Assembly: GCA_009763385.1 (NCBI GenBank)
Contig: CM019831.1
Coordinates: 90,493,845-90,557,844, forward strand
DNA: 64,000 nucleotides
Direction of reading: 5' to 3'
From: Coix lacryma-jobi var. lacryma-jobi
Taxonomy: Eukaryota > Streptophyta > Magnoliopsida > Poales > Poaceae
Positions 1 through 11,381 of this stretch are shown here, piece after piece; position 1 is the stretch's first letter, and every line of letters starts with the position of its first letter. Position numbers and translations under genes: made by a program. A model generated the notes under the pieces. It saw only the letters and a list, made by a program, of their open reading frames with translations, had not been told where the DNA came from and searched no databases.

Positions 1-588
1 GCCGGCGCGGTGCCGTTGTTGTAGAGGAAGTGGACGAGGCCCTGCGGCACGGCGAAGACGTCGCCCTTGCGCAGCACCTTGGCGAAGAGCTTGTTGTCCG
101 GGTACGACGTGACGAAGCCGAAGAAGACGGCGCCGTCCAGCACCACGGCCGTCTCCGACGCCCGCGGGTGTAGTGCGGCGGGAACACCGCCCCCGGCGCG
201 ACGTCGACGCGCGCGTGCGACGCGCCCAGCGTGTTCAGCCCGGCATCTGCACGGGCAGCGCCGTGAACCCGTAGCGCCGGCTCGCCGTGCCGCCGCCCGG
301 GTGGTCCACTCCGGGGAAGAAGAAGTCGTCCGGGGTGACGGTCGCCGGGTCCTTGCACGGGACCCCGTTCACGCGCACTGCAGCATGCGTACACACGTGC
401 ACACACTTTGAGCGCTAACGAAACATGGGATGGATCATGGATGGATGGATCGATCGGTCAAACCGTACCTTTGGATGTAGAGTCGGCGACGCAGAAGTCT
501 TGGAGAGGGTTGGGGTCGAAGGCGGCGACATGACCGGCGGCGAGAGCAACGACGAGGCGGTAAACACCGGATGCAATGCGCTAACCAT
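1..588 (-). pseudogene. Germin-like protein gene, 3' end outside window, broken by indels
   Basis: The minus strand encodes a germin-like protein, a secreted cupin of the plant apoplast. Exon 1 (about 469-588) gives a hydrophobic signal-peptide tail followed by FDPNPLQDFCVADSTSK. A GT-AG intron lies at about 378-468. Exon 2 (1-377) gives VNGVPCKDPATVTPDDFFFP, then ALPVQMPG, RVDVAPGAVFPPHY, and VFFGFVTSYPDNKLF with RKGDVFAVPQGLVHFLYNNG. These match the N-terminal CxxxD region and germin boxes 1 and 2. The frame breaks three times: in the signal peptide after the ATG at 588, at PGLNTLG (about 255), and at the metal-binding HxHPRASE box (about 172), where one base appears missing before the second histidine. 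Each break looks like a one-base change, so draft error and true pseudogenisation are both possible. The second half of the cupin barrel lies left of the window. Family assignment is firm; the subfamily is not assigned. Confidence 0.85.
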
Positions 589-705
589 GGCTGTTGATGC
601 TGGAAATGACGATGCTGATGGCGGATTTGTGGACGAGTAGATAAGACTGCTTGATAGCTCTCCTTTAATTTGTTGGATTGGCATCGGGCCTTGTGATTCG
701 GTACG

Positions 706-713
706 TATATATA
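706..713 (-). promoter_or_regulatory. TATA box of the germin-like gene
   Basis: Read on the minus strand, this is TATATATA, about 118 bases upstream of the candidate start codon at 588. Transcription starting some 30 bases downstream would give a leader of roughly 90 bases. Position and sequence fit a core promoter; no other element was used. Confidence 0.5.
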
Positions 714-1204
714 GGGCGACTGGCGAGGGTCTGACTCCTCAACCGAGTGAATGGGCGAGTGGCCATTACATATTACAGTACGTAGAAGGAAATATGTAAT
801 AATGTTTCTCCTCCTAAAGAAGGAAATATGTAATGGCGACTGTCCATGTATAGGGCGACTGTGCGTATTTGGTGAGCACAGTAGAAGGAAGGTGGAAGGA
901 CCTCCATGGAGGAAATATGTGTAATGGAAATCCTTTTAGAAAGAATATAAACTTGATCAAAATGCGCCAGTCAATGCAAAAAAAAAAAAAAAAAAACTGT
1001 CCACGCCCTTGTAACTTTGTAAGAAATATACTGACCGTCAAGAAGGAATTCAAAGTATTAAATTCACGCTCGATCACGAGCAAAATAAGGTACGACGAAG
1101 AATTTGGACTCAAGCCATTTACACCACCTGCAAGGTCTAGAACCAAGAATAGTATGATTCCAACACGCCGATGATGAAAAAGAATCTCATTTATTTATTA
1201 ATTA
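714..1204. other. Upstream region of the germin-like gene, no gene seen
   Basis: A/T-rich upstream sequence. The phrase GGAAATATGTAAT recurs three times between about 789 and 925, and there is an A-run near 978-996. No coding similarity was recognised on either strand. Confidence 0.4.
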
Positions 1205-1437
1205 CTCCTTTCCTCCTAAAATATGTGTTATTCTACTTTTTCAAAAAATCAAACTTTTTAAACTTTGACTAAATATATACAATAGTGCATACTAAGTATC
1301 ACTAAATTAATTGTTGAATATACTTTCGTGATAAGTTATTTAGAGATAAAAATATTATTAATATTTTGTATAAATATATTAAACAAAAGAAAGTTGATTT
1401 GCATGAGATCCAAAACGTTATTTTGGGACGGAGAGAG
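1205..1437. mobile_element. Stowaway-type MITE
   Basis: A 233-bp A/T-rich element flanked by TA dinucleotides (1203-1204 and 1438-1439). The right end reads as CTCTCTCCGTCCCAAAATAA on the minus strand, the classic Stowaway (Tc1/mariner) terminus. The left end CTCCTTTCCTCCTAAAATA is its diverged inverted repeat. It has no coding capacity, as expected of a non-autonomous MITE. Confidence 0.8.
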
Positions 1438-1439
1438 TA

Positions 1440-2265
1440 TTTTTCTAAGATCATTCTTAATAGGAGTTTTATAGACATCAAATAAGCTGATATGACATGG
1501 TCTAAATGAAAAAAGAGATGATGAAATTTTATGGGATAAAAAAAGTTTTGTGGAATAAAACTTATTTGTACTGTTTTTTAATACATCTAAGAATCTTAGA
1601 AAGAGAGATATAAACTGTCACTGAGACACGACGGGCCTAATGCAACTTATTCTATGCATTTGTGCAAGTTGTATTTTCCACAACCGAAGGAATGGTGCGT
1701 GCTAATTAGCGATTGAAGTGATTCTTAGGAGGCATACATATGCCAGTGTGGTAAGTCAAAGGCAAAACATACAAATAAGCTTGTGGCTGAGCGTAGGGGG
1801 ACTCTGGGATTTCCTCCCGCACCAGCCGTGATCTTGTGGCTTTGTAGATGGATTTGAATTTAGTTTGAACATGAACCTTTCAAGTGATCATGCTATATGA
1901 ATGCTCATGGTTTATTTATGATTATAAAAATAAAAAATATATGTTTATATGCACCATGTGCTAACCAAATCCACACTAATTAACTTATACTCCACCCGAT
2001 TGCAACCTTCTGTTCTACTATTTAGCTCACTCACTAAATAATAGGTAGTTTTGTCTTTACATCCACTCTATATATGTCCTTATCTTTTAGTCCACTTTTA
2101 GCTCACTTATGCATGAATCCAGGGGTGTGTGAGAGACAACGACCAGTAATGAATAAGGAGTCATGCCAACAGATAAGTTAAGAAAACACTCGATACTAGT
2201 TGGCAATTCGCATGGCCGAGCCTTTTATTAACTTCTCTTCCAGCATGGTTGATCATTGTAAATAA
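1440..2265. other. Intergenic sequence, possible second MITE relic at 1450-1640
   Basis: No gene was recognised. The stretch 1450-1640 has the AGTTTTATAG and ATGACATG phrases also seen near 15880-16015, suggesting two diverged copies of one short A/T-rich MITE-like family. I could not define termini or a target duplication. Confidence 0.3.
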
Positions 2266-2329
2266 CACTATGCCAGAAAACCTTATTAGTGAGCGTCTAG
2301 ATGGCCATTAGTGATGATTTTTGCGTCTG

Positions 2330-2830
2330 TGATAAGGGTATATCAGTGACGCATGTTTAGAATATGGGTCACTAAAAACAAGAACACACGTCACTGATAG
2401 GAAAATATCAGTGACCCATATTTAGAACACGCGTACTAATAATATTAACACGCGTCACTGATAGAAAAATACCAGTGACCCATATTTAGAACACGCGTCA
2501 CTAATAATATTAACACGCGTCACCAATAGAAAAATACCAGTGACCCGTATTTAGAACACGCGTCACTAATAATTAACACGCGTCACCGATAGGAAAATAC
2601 CAGTGACCCATATTTAGAACACGCGTCACCGATAGGAAAATACCAGTGACCCATATTTAGAATCGTGTCACTGATAGAAAAATAAGAACGATGCATAACA
2701 CGCGTCACTAACCATGGTAGCACGAGTCACTAATAGAAAATACAAGGGACGCTTGTTTTGTACATGTGTCACTAACATAGAAAATGTGTCACCGGTAATG
2801 AATCAGTAACATGTAATGTTAACCTGCATC
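2330..2830. repeat. CACTA subterminal repeat array
   Basis: About five to seven degenerate units of roughly 55-65 bases, each combining ACACGCGTCACT, GATAGAAAAATACC, AGTGACCC and ATATTTAGAA. GTCACTG and CAGTGAC face each other across a 12-base spacer, so each unit can fold back on itself. In characterised En/Spm elements, subterminal repeats are binding sites for the TNPA protein. That role is inferred here by position. Confidence 0.65.
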
Positions 2831-4852
2831 ACTTAATTATAAGGCCAAATCAGCAACAGTAACATGGGTCACTAATAAGGAGATGTCAAGTTCATAATAG
2901 AAGCTCCTCAAATAGATATCAAGTTCACAGAATCACATTTAACACATTACATCACTGGACCATGTTGACTACAGAACATTCAGACAACTATGTAATGTTA
3001 ACCCGCGTCTTATTGCTTAACACACAATAAGAACATGTTGACTACAGAACTCCACAAAGATATCAAGTTCAACAGATTCACATTACACACTACATCACTA
3101 GACCCACACTGATATAGCAAACACACATCATTGGTGCTTAACTGGCAGGGTGTGATGGAACTCTCCTTTCTTGTCGATGACCTGTGCCATTAAGAATTTA
3201 ACCAGCTTTTCTCTAATCATGCACACGTCGATTGGCGTTGTCAACACTTCAAATTCCTGTGTAAAGACAGAGCTTTGATAAAAAAGAAAATATGGTACAA
3301 TATAAAGACATGGCTAGAGTTGGCGCTTGATTTCAGATTGTCAGTTGCACTTTTACTATGCATAAAAATGGTAAAACAACAAGTATATTTTGCTTAGCTT
3401 TGCTCCACTTAGCTAAACCCAGATACACTCAAACCCACACACACACATGGATGAAAGCAACAACAATTAGTAGGTACAGGTAAAGACATAGAGAACAGCA
3501 TACATGTGTCTAAAATTGAGAAACAACAATTATGTTATTTCCCATTCAGGTGTATCAAGCTAGAAAGCTTAATCTATATCTCCTATTATATAACAGTGCA
3601 ATATGAGATCCATCCTTTATTTCTGTTAGATTACTTGTGCAGTGGGTGAGGCACTTACAGTAATGAGATTTCAGATGGAGACATATGTACTAGAATTTCC
3701 TTTTTATTTCCCATCTCCACAATTTATGAAGTGACAACAACATGTAAATTTTTTTTTTGCTCATTCTAAACTATTTTGTGCTTCTCTACAGGGTTGGGTT
3801 CAATTTCACGGCCTTATATCTATGGAGGTAATGTGCAGGTACATCTGCTCTAGGTTGATGTTTGACAGTGAAATCAAATCAGCAAGGTTAATATTATGTA
3901 GTTCAATCTTTCTTTTGTTTAATTCATGGTTACCAAAAAAGAATATGCCATGAGTGAGTGATTGAGCATAAGGCCAATAGGATGCTTCCTGCTGACAACT
4001 ATGTCACCATTTTGCTAATCATGGAGCTCACACAAGTTAAAAATTGATTGGGCAGTAAGTTCAAAGATTCATGTGACTAATGGATGCTGAGTGCTGCCCC
4101 TTTTTTAGCCTTTGTGATTATGGAGACAACAGTATATATGCAACAACTATCAGATTGCATGGAAACTCTAGATTGGTTGTCTTGTCTACATGAGAAGGCC
4201 TTTGAAAAATGACAGTAATGTCTTGTCTACTAAATTACTAATATTCTATATATGTTAAGATTCCAAATTGGGCACTAGTGTAATTTAATCTAAAACTACA
4301 CATGAGAGCCATCACCCATCAGAATTGGCCATGGTGACTACATATAATTAACCATCCATGTGTTCTAGTGTATTTCTATTCCTATAGTCATAATCAGATC
4401 TGAATGCATGGGTCCACACATGAACTAATATAAAAAGTTGAAAATGACCAGCAACACATGTACACTTAATTAATTAGAGTAGATGTTGATACCTCAAGGT
4501 ATTCCAAGCTTGTCTTTTGCATGGCTAAAAACAAATGGTGTGCTGCATAAAAGCCAGATAACTTGCTAGAAGATTGTTGTTGGCACTGCAACAAATATAT
4601 ATAGAATTAATACACTTTATAATTAGATGAGAATACACAGTCATTTAAAAATGAAACTTGATTACAAGTCAATGGTTACCGCATATTTAGTAGCATGCGT
4701 TAATGATTGTGGTCTGTCTTTCATCTTGCTTGTATGTGTTGCAAAAGCCCTACATGAAAGAGAGCAGCCCACATATATGACTCATCATGTACGTTCAATG
4801 ACAGACATTTATGAAACAAGTCAATAGGGTAATCAAAGAACTCACTCATCAA

Positions 4853-5315
4853 TCAACATTTTAATGTGCTGAAATCATGTTTTCCAGATCTGTTGGAATC
4901 AAGATATATGACCTTATTCCACTTTTGAATCACTATCACGACGACCCAATGATCACTAGCTAAGTTGCCAGAGTTGTAGGCAAATATTATGTAGTCTTTA
5001 GAGGTATACTTGGTGAAAGCCTTTTGCCACATACTGCAGAACAATCTTTCTATCAAACTTTATGTTGCCCAGTGACATCATTTGTGGATCAAGATAGCAC
5101 GTAGGAATGTCCTTAGCCTTAGCTTCCACAACCAGTGATCTAAAAGTAATAAAGAACATGTAGAGAAAATGAGTAGAGAGACTAAAAGGGATATGCCTAG
5201 AGAAAATGAGTAAAGAACAGCCTCTGTATCCCACAGACTCTATGCCCATCTCCTGTTGTAATCTACTATTGTTGTATAAATACAAAGCTTGAGCCCATTT
5301 CTGTTCTTTTACCAT
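4853..5315 (-). pseudogene. Ulp1-type (C48) cysteine protease domain of a CACTA element
   Basis: Two overlapping frames together carry a Ulp1-like protease domain. Upstream comes CYLDPQMMSL with KAFTKY, then DYIIFAYNSGN, then DHWVVVIVIQKWNKVIYLDS. The histidine of HW and the aspartate of YLDS match the His and Asp of the His-Asp-Cys triad. The catalytic-cysteine part was not identified and would lie further downstream, left of 4853. The frame shifts near 5000-5056, so no intact enzyme is made. Ulp1-like domains are often carried by grass CACTA elements. A host SUMO protease gene is less likely because of the flanking CACTA terminus. Confidence 0.6.
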
Positions 5316-5556
5316 GGGGCAACAAAAGTAAAGTATATATAGATTTGTATGTAGTTACAGTGTCCATAACTGAAGAAGCGAGGAATCCAATGCGCCAAAG
5401 TTGAAGAGGTCATATAGACAATTGTATCTCACAAGCCCGGCCTCAAAATCTGATGAGGTCAACATATAACTACCTTTGAACCTAACCACTATCCACTCTT
5501 CTTATTGTGCACACAATCTTTCATGTAGTGAGCATGAAGAGCAATACATCCAGGTC

Positions 5557-6768
5557 CTATCGCCTTGAGGTCCATTGTTGGGAAAATGGTTGGCCACATT
5601 TGTACTTAGAAGCCCATTTTTGTTGTTGCTGCTGTTTTCCACTCTCTCCAGCAGCCTTGCCCTTTGTGTTGCATGGGTGGCCTTGCATTCCTTCCAACAG
5701 CCTCAGTACCCACTTTTGGATGTGTGCGTAGCTTAGTGTTAGCAACAACCTCATTGTCTGAGCTCTTTGGATTGTTTGAAGGATTGGTTGCATTAGGCTC
5801 CTTTGGCACACTCTTTGTTGCATCAGATGTGGCAGGATATTGATGATTCGAAGGAGTTGAATTGGCTCCACAAAGTAGCTTTGTAGAAATAATAGCATTA
5901 GTGCCCTTCGAAGCACTCTTGGCACTATCTGTGGTCTCATTTGGTTGAAATAGGGAGGGGTGGGTTGTGTCTCAATTACACGGTTAAATAGAATGCGACC
6001 CCTCCTCCACTGTATTCTCTGTAGTAGAGCTTGTCCAAGTGTTTTAGTATCATCGGTGGCAGCAACACATACTCCTCATAACCCGGATGTATATATTCCA
6101 CTTGGACTATTGCATGCTCAACAACATCTATAGGGACTGGCTGTAGTTCAAACTCCTTTGGGAACACTCGACCCTCTGTAACCACAGCTTCAATGCCTCT
6201 AGGTTCGCTACAAGGGAACATTGGGTAGGCTCTGTAAGAAGATCAATAGTATCTAGATCAATTGAAATGGGCTCCAAATCCGTTTCATTTGCAACAACAT
6301 TGGAGGGAGGCACAACTGCTCCTTCGTCCGTAGGCAGGACTAGGGGTCCTAGAAGGTGGTGGTCTTACAAAATGCCTTGCTCAGCATGATAGGACATGAC
6401 ATCTTGTGTGACCTTGCTAGTAACCTCTTTCTTGACCTTAGCTGTCACTTCTTCTGTGACTTGAGCTGTAATTTCTTGTCTGACTTGAGCTGCTACTGCT
6501 TCCACATCTACTACATTAGACCTCTTTCTTTTTCTAAAAACATGCCAGATCACCCAGGCCAACCATGCTTCCATCCAATGAAACTTGAAACAGTGCGCAC
6601 ACGACCTGGCTGTTCAGGGCCCAAACATGCAGTTAGCACATCATTCTCCCTGACCCAAGTGATGCCTGAAGCTTCTGCGACTGATTGCTTCTGTTTAATG
6701 TCTACAGAGATTTTTTGTGTTGAATCCTGACCTGTTGTTCTTTCCTGCTCTCTTTCCAATACATGCAA
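5557..6768 (-). pseudogene. CACTA-associated protein relic (En/Spm-type fragments)
   Basis: Several short minus-strand frames lie in series without one open frame. The rightmost (6550-6768) has ITWVRENDVL, LGPEQPGRVRTVSSFIG and WKHGWPG, resembling the C-terminal signature of plant Ptta/En/Spm transposon-associated proteins. The next (6365-6574) is a repeated Val-rich coiled-coil-like segment (QVTEEVTAKVKKEVTSKVTQ). Frames at 5976-6313 and 5557-5940 are acidic or low complexity. The order matches the protein that precedes the Ulp1 domain in many CACTA elements. Frameshifts separate the parts. Assignment is by similarity recalled from the family, without alignment. Confidence 0.4.
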
Positions 6769-6780
6769 AGCCGATTTAAA

Positions 6781-9121
6781 GAAAAAACACTTTTTTAATT
6801 GCTATAATTTTTAAGTTACTACCGTATGATACTAAAGTTGCTACTACTCAAAAATATACTAAAATTGTCGAAATAAGACATATTACAACCTGAGAGATAA
6901 ATTATTAGAATAAACATTGCATAAGTTGCCAACTGAGGGGTAAGTTATTACATAACTCATTGTAGCGGTCAAAAATTATAACTAGCTGCCGACCAGGATC
7001 GAGCAGAATAATGCAAACACGATCATAAGAACTATACAAACATGACTAATTATCAATTGAAGCTAGCAAACAAAACTTGCTGCCAACTGAAACATTTATT
7101 ACAAAACCAAAAAAACATAGCTTGGCAATACAACATCTTGCCTCTTTCATTTCAGATCCCAAAATCTTTTACATGTTCTACTTTTTTTTAATATTCTTGT
7201 CTGAATTTTGTCGGTGCTCTCCGCGCTTGCTACGCGTTGTGCCACCACTTCATTCTGGGGGCGGTGCATGCCGGCATGCCTACTACACACAGGCCTGACA
7301 AAGAAGGGCAGTCCCAATACGCAGTTTCTAGAGTAGTTTCCAAAATAATAGACTGCATTATAGATTCAACTCTTCCAATACATAACTTCATTAATAGTTT
7401 CTAAGAAAAAATGTTAATGAACCGTGCAAGTTTTTTTAAAAAGAGCGTGATCAATTGTGGCAAGGATACATGTAGCACTCACGTGGCCATAATTAATATC
7501 CAATTCATGTTCAACAAGATCAAATCGGATGTCCATCCTGTGCTTTGACAATGATAGCTTGCTTTCTTTCACACACAGCACCACAACACAATTTCATCAA
7601 AATATAGATAGGAAAGCTGACAGCTGGGCGGTACGGCGAGCTCGTACTCACCTTCCTATTCATCTTCATTGGGTCGGAGCCACCATGACTGATGGCATGC
7701 AGGTAGTGCGTGCATTCTATGGATGGCACCTACGGTATCAATTAGATCGATCTCTTTCGTTATTTTCTCCACATTTTCTATATTTTCAGGCGCCTGAACA
7801 GTTTTATCTTTGTTCTTCCATGGAAAAAGTTGTCATTGTTTCTTGTGATTTGTGCTAACAGATTTAGACCTTTGGATGAAGATCTGAAGGTTGTAGTCAT
7901 TGCCTGAAAAGATGCTATATTTCATGTGCCTGAAATATAGCAAATCCCTATTTTTCTCACTATTATATAAATCTCTGCATGTGGGCTGGGCAGTACGCGG
8001 TGTTGACGACCGTGGCCGCCGCTCATCCTCCTCACCGACGAGTGAACGCGCTTCGTCAAGGCCATGACCGATCGATTCGTGTTTGATGGGGAGGAACACG
8101 CGCGGCAAGCGCGGTCGGAGCACGAGATCAAACCAAGAAGGATAGAAATGACCGGTTTTCTCCCCAACACAGAGCTCCGCTCGTTCCTCACGCATGAGCC
8201 GACGCGAAGACTCCGTTTCTTTGTCACAAAACGGTTTCTCTATTTTTTTTTTTTCTCCATAAAAAATCTACTGTCACATCAGTAATTTACTTAGTTGGCA
8301 AAGTAATTAATAGAGATAGAAACCACCGTAACTGTTCTAAGTACTGCAAGAGACATGCATGCCGTCCACTACACTACGCATGCACCTACATGCACGCTGC
8401 CGTTGAGGGAGGTAAAATAAAAAAGAAAAAATAAATCTGCCTTCAAAACTGCTAACAACTAGACTAGAGAGTTTAAAATACACGGTTTCAAAAGTCAAGG
8501 AAGATGATGTGCTCGATTTTAAAGTTCAGGGAGATGGAAAGGTAAAACAGAGAGCTGCTAGGACACAATAAATTCTGGAAAAATTACAGTGGTTTAGCCG
8601 TGTTGAATCAAAAGTGCCTGAAAATCAACTGAAACAACAATCTTCCCCATCCATATCTCTTAAACCATTTGATGATTCGATCAACCAATAATTGCTCCTT
8701 GGTGCAGTGTGCTACATATGTGTACTACAACTTTGCTTAAAGAAGTTTGATCAAATTCCAACAGGTTTGCGAGAGTTACAAGCTCCAAAGCATGTACAGC
8801 TCCATTGCAAGTTTCTTCCGGTATTCCAGTACTTCGACCTACGTGTTTAGACACAAGTAGAAATTTCACCAGGATACCAAAGCAAGTTCCTCAAGCTAAA
8901 AGCAAGAAAATAACACTAGTGTCCCAGTACCTAATCAATATTATGCCTCATTCATCCTCCCAAGTCCATATATTATACAATACATGTATTCCACAGTCCT
9001 TACTAAAGCCCGGCCTGTTTGTTTCCGTGATATGGAGAGTCGACTACCCGCAAACGCAGAAAAGCCCGCCGAACGGGTTGTGATACGGGGCTTGAGGCCA
9101 ACGCGCTTCCTCGACATACGG
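6781..9121. other. Intergenic sequence, no gene recognised
   Basis: A/T-rich sequence with some G/C-rich islands (7210-7300, 7980-8230). At 7311 a GGGCAGTCCCAATAC terminus-like phrase starts what may be a MITE; a weak partner may lie near 8310-8335. A T-run lies at about 8241-8251. Short open frames here showed no recognisable domains. It may include the lost right part of the CACTA element. Confidence 0.35.
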
Positions 9122-9445
9122 TGTTAGCACCAGATATAGATGGGAATATGGGAAAGGAAGAACCGGACCTGGGGTCGGGAAGCAAGAGTATAGAGCAGAG
9201 GAATTGTAGTATTCGATAGTTTAGGGTTCATACAATTTTCTGGATAAACTCTCCATACTCCTCCCTTGCTACATTTATCCTCCTCTCCTGTCATCTAGAA
9301 CTCTCTCTACGCAGCTTCACTGTTGTTGGACCAAGCTGGGCCGAAGAAGCGCTTGTTGAGCATTCTGGGCCGGCGTCTTCCTGGGCTCGGATACTCTGGT
9401 GGGGCCTGTCGCTGGGAGTCCGTAGTATTAGGCGATGGGCTAACA
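9122..9445 (-). repeat. 3' LTR of the chromovirus
   Basis: 324 bp, TGTTAGC to GCTAACA. It matches the other LTR throughout, with scattered substitutions and small indels, indicating a moderately old insertion. Confidence 0.9.
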
Positions 9446-10960
9446 TTCCCCCCACCTTGAGTTTTGGCATGTCACATGCCGGTGCGCGTGGAAATTGTGT
9501 GCGGAGTTCCTCAACAGACTCCCAGGTTGCCAGCGAAACGGGCATATGGCTCCACTTGATGAACACTTGCTCGAAGGGGTGGTCACCAGATGTCCAGCGG
9601 CACTGCAGAATGCGTTCCGGGACCTGAAATACAGAGAGATCCGAAGGTAGAGAAGGACTCACTGTGCAACTGTCAGGGGACTGCTTCAGCTGAGATACAT
9701 GGAAAACCCGATGAACAGTTGTTCCGGGAGGAAACTCAAGTCTGTACGCCACCGAGCCAATACGCTCAATAATACGGAAAGGCCCGAAAAACTTGAAAGC
9801 CAACTTATGATGAGCTCGCCGAGCCATAGAAGACTGTACATAGGGTTGTAACTTCAAGAAAACCATATTTCCAACATTGAAACTACGTTCAGAACGCAGC
9901 TTGTTGGCTTGACGACACATGCGTTCCTGAGCACGCTGTAAATGTAGACGGACCAGATCTTGCATCAACTCCCTTTCATCCAACCACTGTTGTAATTCCG
10001 GAAGAGGTGCAGCGTCAGCAATGTCAAAACCCAACAGTCTTGGAGGTTGGCCATAGAGAGCCTCAAAAGGAGTGCGTCCGAGAGCTGAATGAGTAGATGT
10101 GTTATACCAAAATTCAGCCAATGACTCCAGCGCCCGAGACACGCATGTACGAAGCATCGAAGGTAAGTTTCCATGCACTGATAACTCATTCAGTTTGGCC
10201 GTCTGTTTGTGGATGGTAAGGTGAACTCATTCAGAGCTGAATACCCGCCATCTTGAACAAGAGCTGCCAAAACTTGCTGGTTAAAATCCTGTCCCGATCA
10301 GAGATGATAGACTGGGGAAGGCCATGAAGTTTGTAAATATTATCCAGGAACAACTTGGCAACTGAAGCTGCTGAAAATGGATGGCGAAGCGGCAGAAAAT
10401 GGGAAATTTTGAATATTTGTCAACCACCACTAATATAGCATTAGCATTGCCGAGAGGGGTAACCTTCCACGAAATCCATGGATATGATTTGCCAAGCAGC
10501 GCTGGGCACTAGTAATGGCTGCAGCAGACCTGGGTATCGGGATCGATCTGGTTTTGCTTGAAGGCACGTAGAGCACTGCTGCACGTACTGAAAGACTGTA
10601 GACCGCATTCCAGGCCAAAAGAACAGACTGCGCACCTTTTGAAATGTAACTGGAGCGCCCGAATGACCACCCAGCGGGCTGTCATGCAATGCCACGATCA
10701 CTTGCTGCTGCAGCTTGAGATTGGAACCCAACCAATACGGTTCTTGTAACGGATAATACCCTGATGCAGAGTGTAAAGAGGTGGGAATTGCTGTCCAGAG
10801 CCAACTGGGACAGAAGAGATGTAGCCTCACTGTCCGTGGAGTACCAGTCCTGAAGCACAGACAACCAACTGTGAGTCGACGAAGATATGGCCAACAAAAG
10901 TTCTGGTTGCTGCCAACAGGAGAGAGCATCTGCTACGCCATTTTCACTGCCACGACGATA
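9291..10960 (-). pseudogene. Chromovirus integrase with C-terminal chromodomain
   Basis: Frames at 10441-10929 and 9291-10178 carry the integrase. The N-terminal zinc site shows HDSPLGGHSG and CSTCLQAK (HHCC type). The core begins ISMDFVEGYP with the first catalytic aspartate. Between about 10190 and 10440 the frame is broken across the middle of the core. The C-terminal part has LGRTPFEALYGQPPR and FKFFGPFRIIERIG (the GPF/Y module). The chromodomain is at about 9489-9623 (VPERILQCRW, then KWSHMPVSLATWE). In characterised chromoviruses this domain directs integration to particular chromatin. The stop lies inside the 3' LTR. The enzyme is not functional as read. Confidence 0.85.
9446..9458 (-). 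other. Polypurine tract of the chromovirus
   Basis: On the minus strand this reads AAGGTGGGGGGAA and abuts the 3' LTR. It is in the correct position to prime plus-strand DNA synthesis. Confidence 0.75.
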
Positions 10961-11380
10961 GACAATTCTGTACTTAAGACCCAGCAACTTGCAGAAAACT
11001 TTCTGTTGCCAAGGAGTATGAAGCCGCTGTTCATTAATGTGGATGAGGCTTTTTTGGTCTGTATGGATGAGAAACTCACTCTGCATCAGATAATGACGCC
11101 AAGCGTCCACCGCCATCAGAATTGCAAGATACTCCTTCTCATATGTGGACAGACCTTGTTACGTGGGCTTAAGGCTTTGCTGATGAAAGCCAAAGGATGG
11201 CCATTCTGCTGACAGGACAGTGCCAATACCTGTACCCGATCTTGCATCAATTTCAACATTGAAAGGTATAGTAAAATCTGGTAATGCGAGAACAGGAGCC
11301 GAAGTCAGTGCTGCTTTCAGAGCCTAGAATGTAGAATCATGAACTGAAGTCCAGATGAAGATGGAATCCTTCCTGAGCAG
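10682..11380 (-). pseudogene. Chromovirus RNase H
   Basis: The frame at 10682-11116 includes WRHYLMQSEFLIHTDQKSL, QQKVFCKLLGLKYRIVYRRG and NGVADALS, the standard Ty3/gypsy RNase H tail (HTDQKSL and ADALS). The N-terminal half (11117-11380) is out of frame. The domain removes RNA from RNA-DNA hybrids during reverse transcription. Confidence 0.8.
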
Positions 11381-11381
11381 G

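Larger units (their letters stand above)
2266..6780 (-). mobile_element. Degenerate CACTA (En/Spm) transposon
   Basis: The left end is CACTATGCCAGAAAA at 2266, preceded by a candidate 3-base target site TAA. Dense subterminal repeats follow, and then minus-strand protein relics: a Ulp1-type protease and fragments resembling the plant En/Spm-associated protein. This order of terminus, subterminal repeats and reverse-oriented coding relics is typical of CACTA elements. The interval 2840-4850 holds no recognisable coding sequence. The opposite terminus (TAGTG with matching TSD) was not found, so the right limit is only where coding similarity stops. Confidence 0.6.

Noticed and set aside
4627..4827. 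Plus-strand frame of 66 codons
   Set aside because: Lies antisense in the CACTA non-coding part; no similarity recognised.
7684..7710. GGCATGCAGGTAGTG as right end of the CACTA element
   Set aside because: Differs from the expected complement of CACTATGCCAG, no TAA duplication follows and no subterminal repeats precede it.
8064..8285. Host gene exon near 7980-8230
   Set aside because: G/C-rich but no recognisable protein motif in any frame and no splice-site logic.
7311..8335. A 1 kb MITE between GGGCAGTCCCAATAC and a weak match near 8310-8335
   Set aside because: The inverted match is poor and no target duplication was found.
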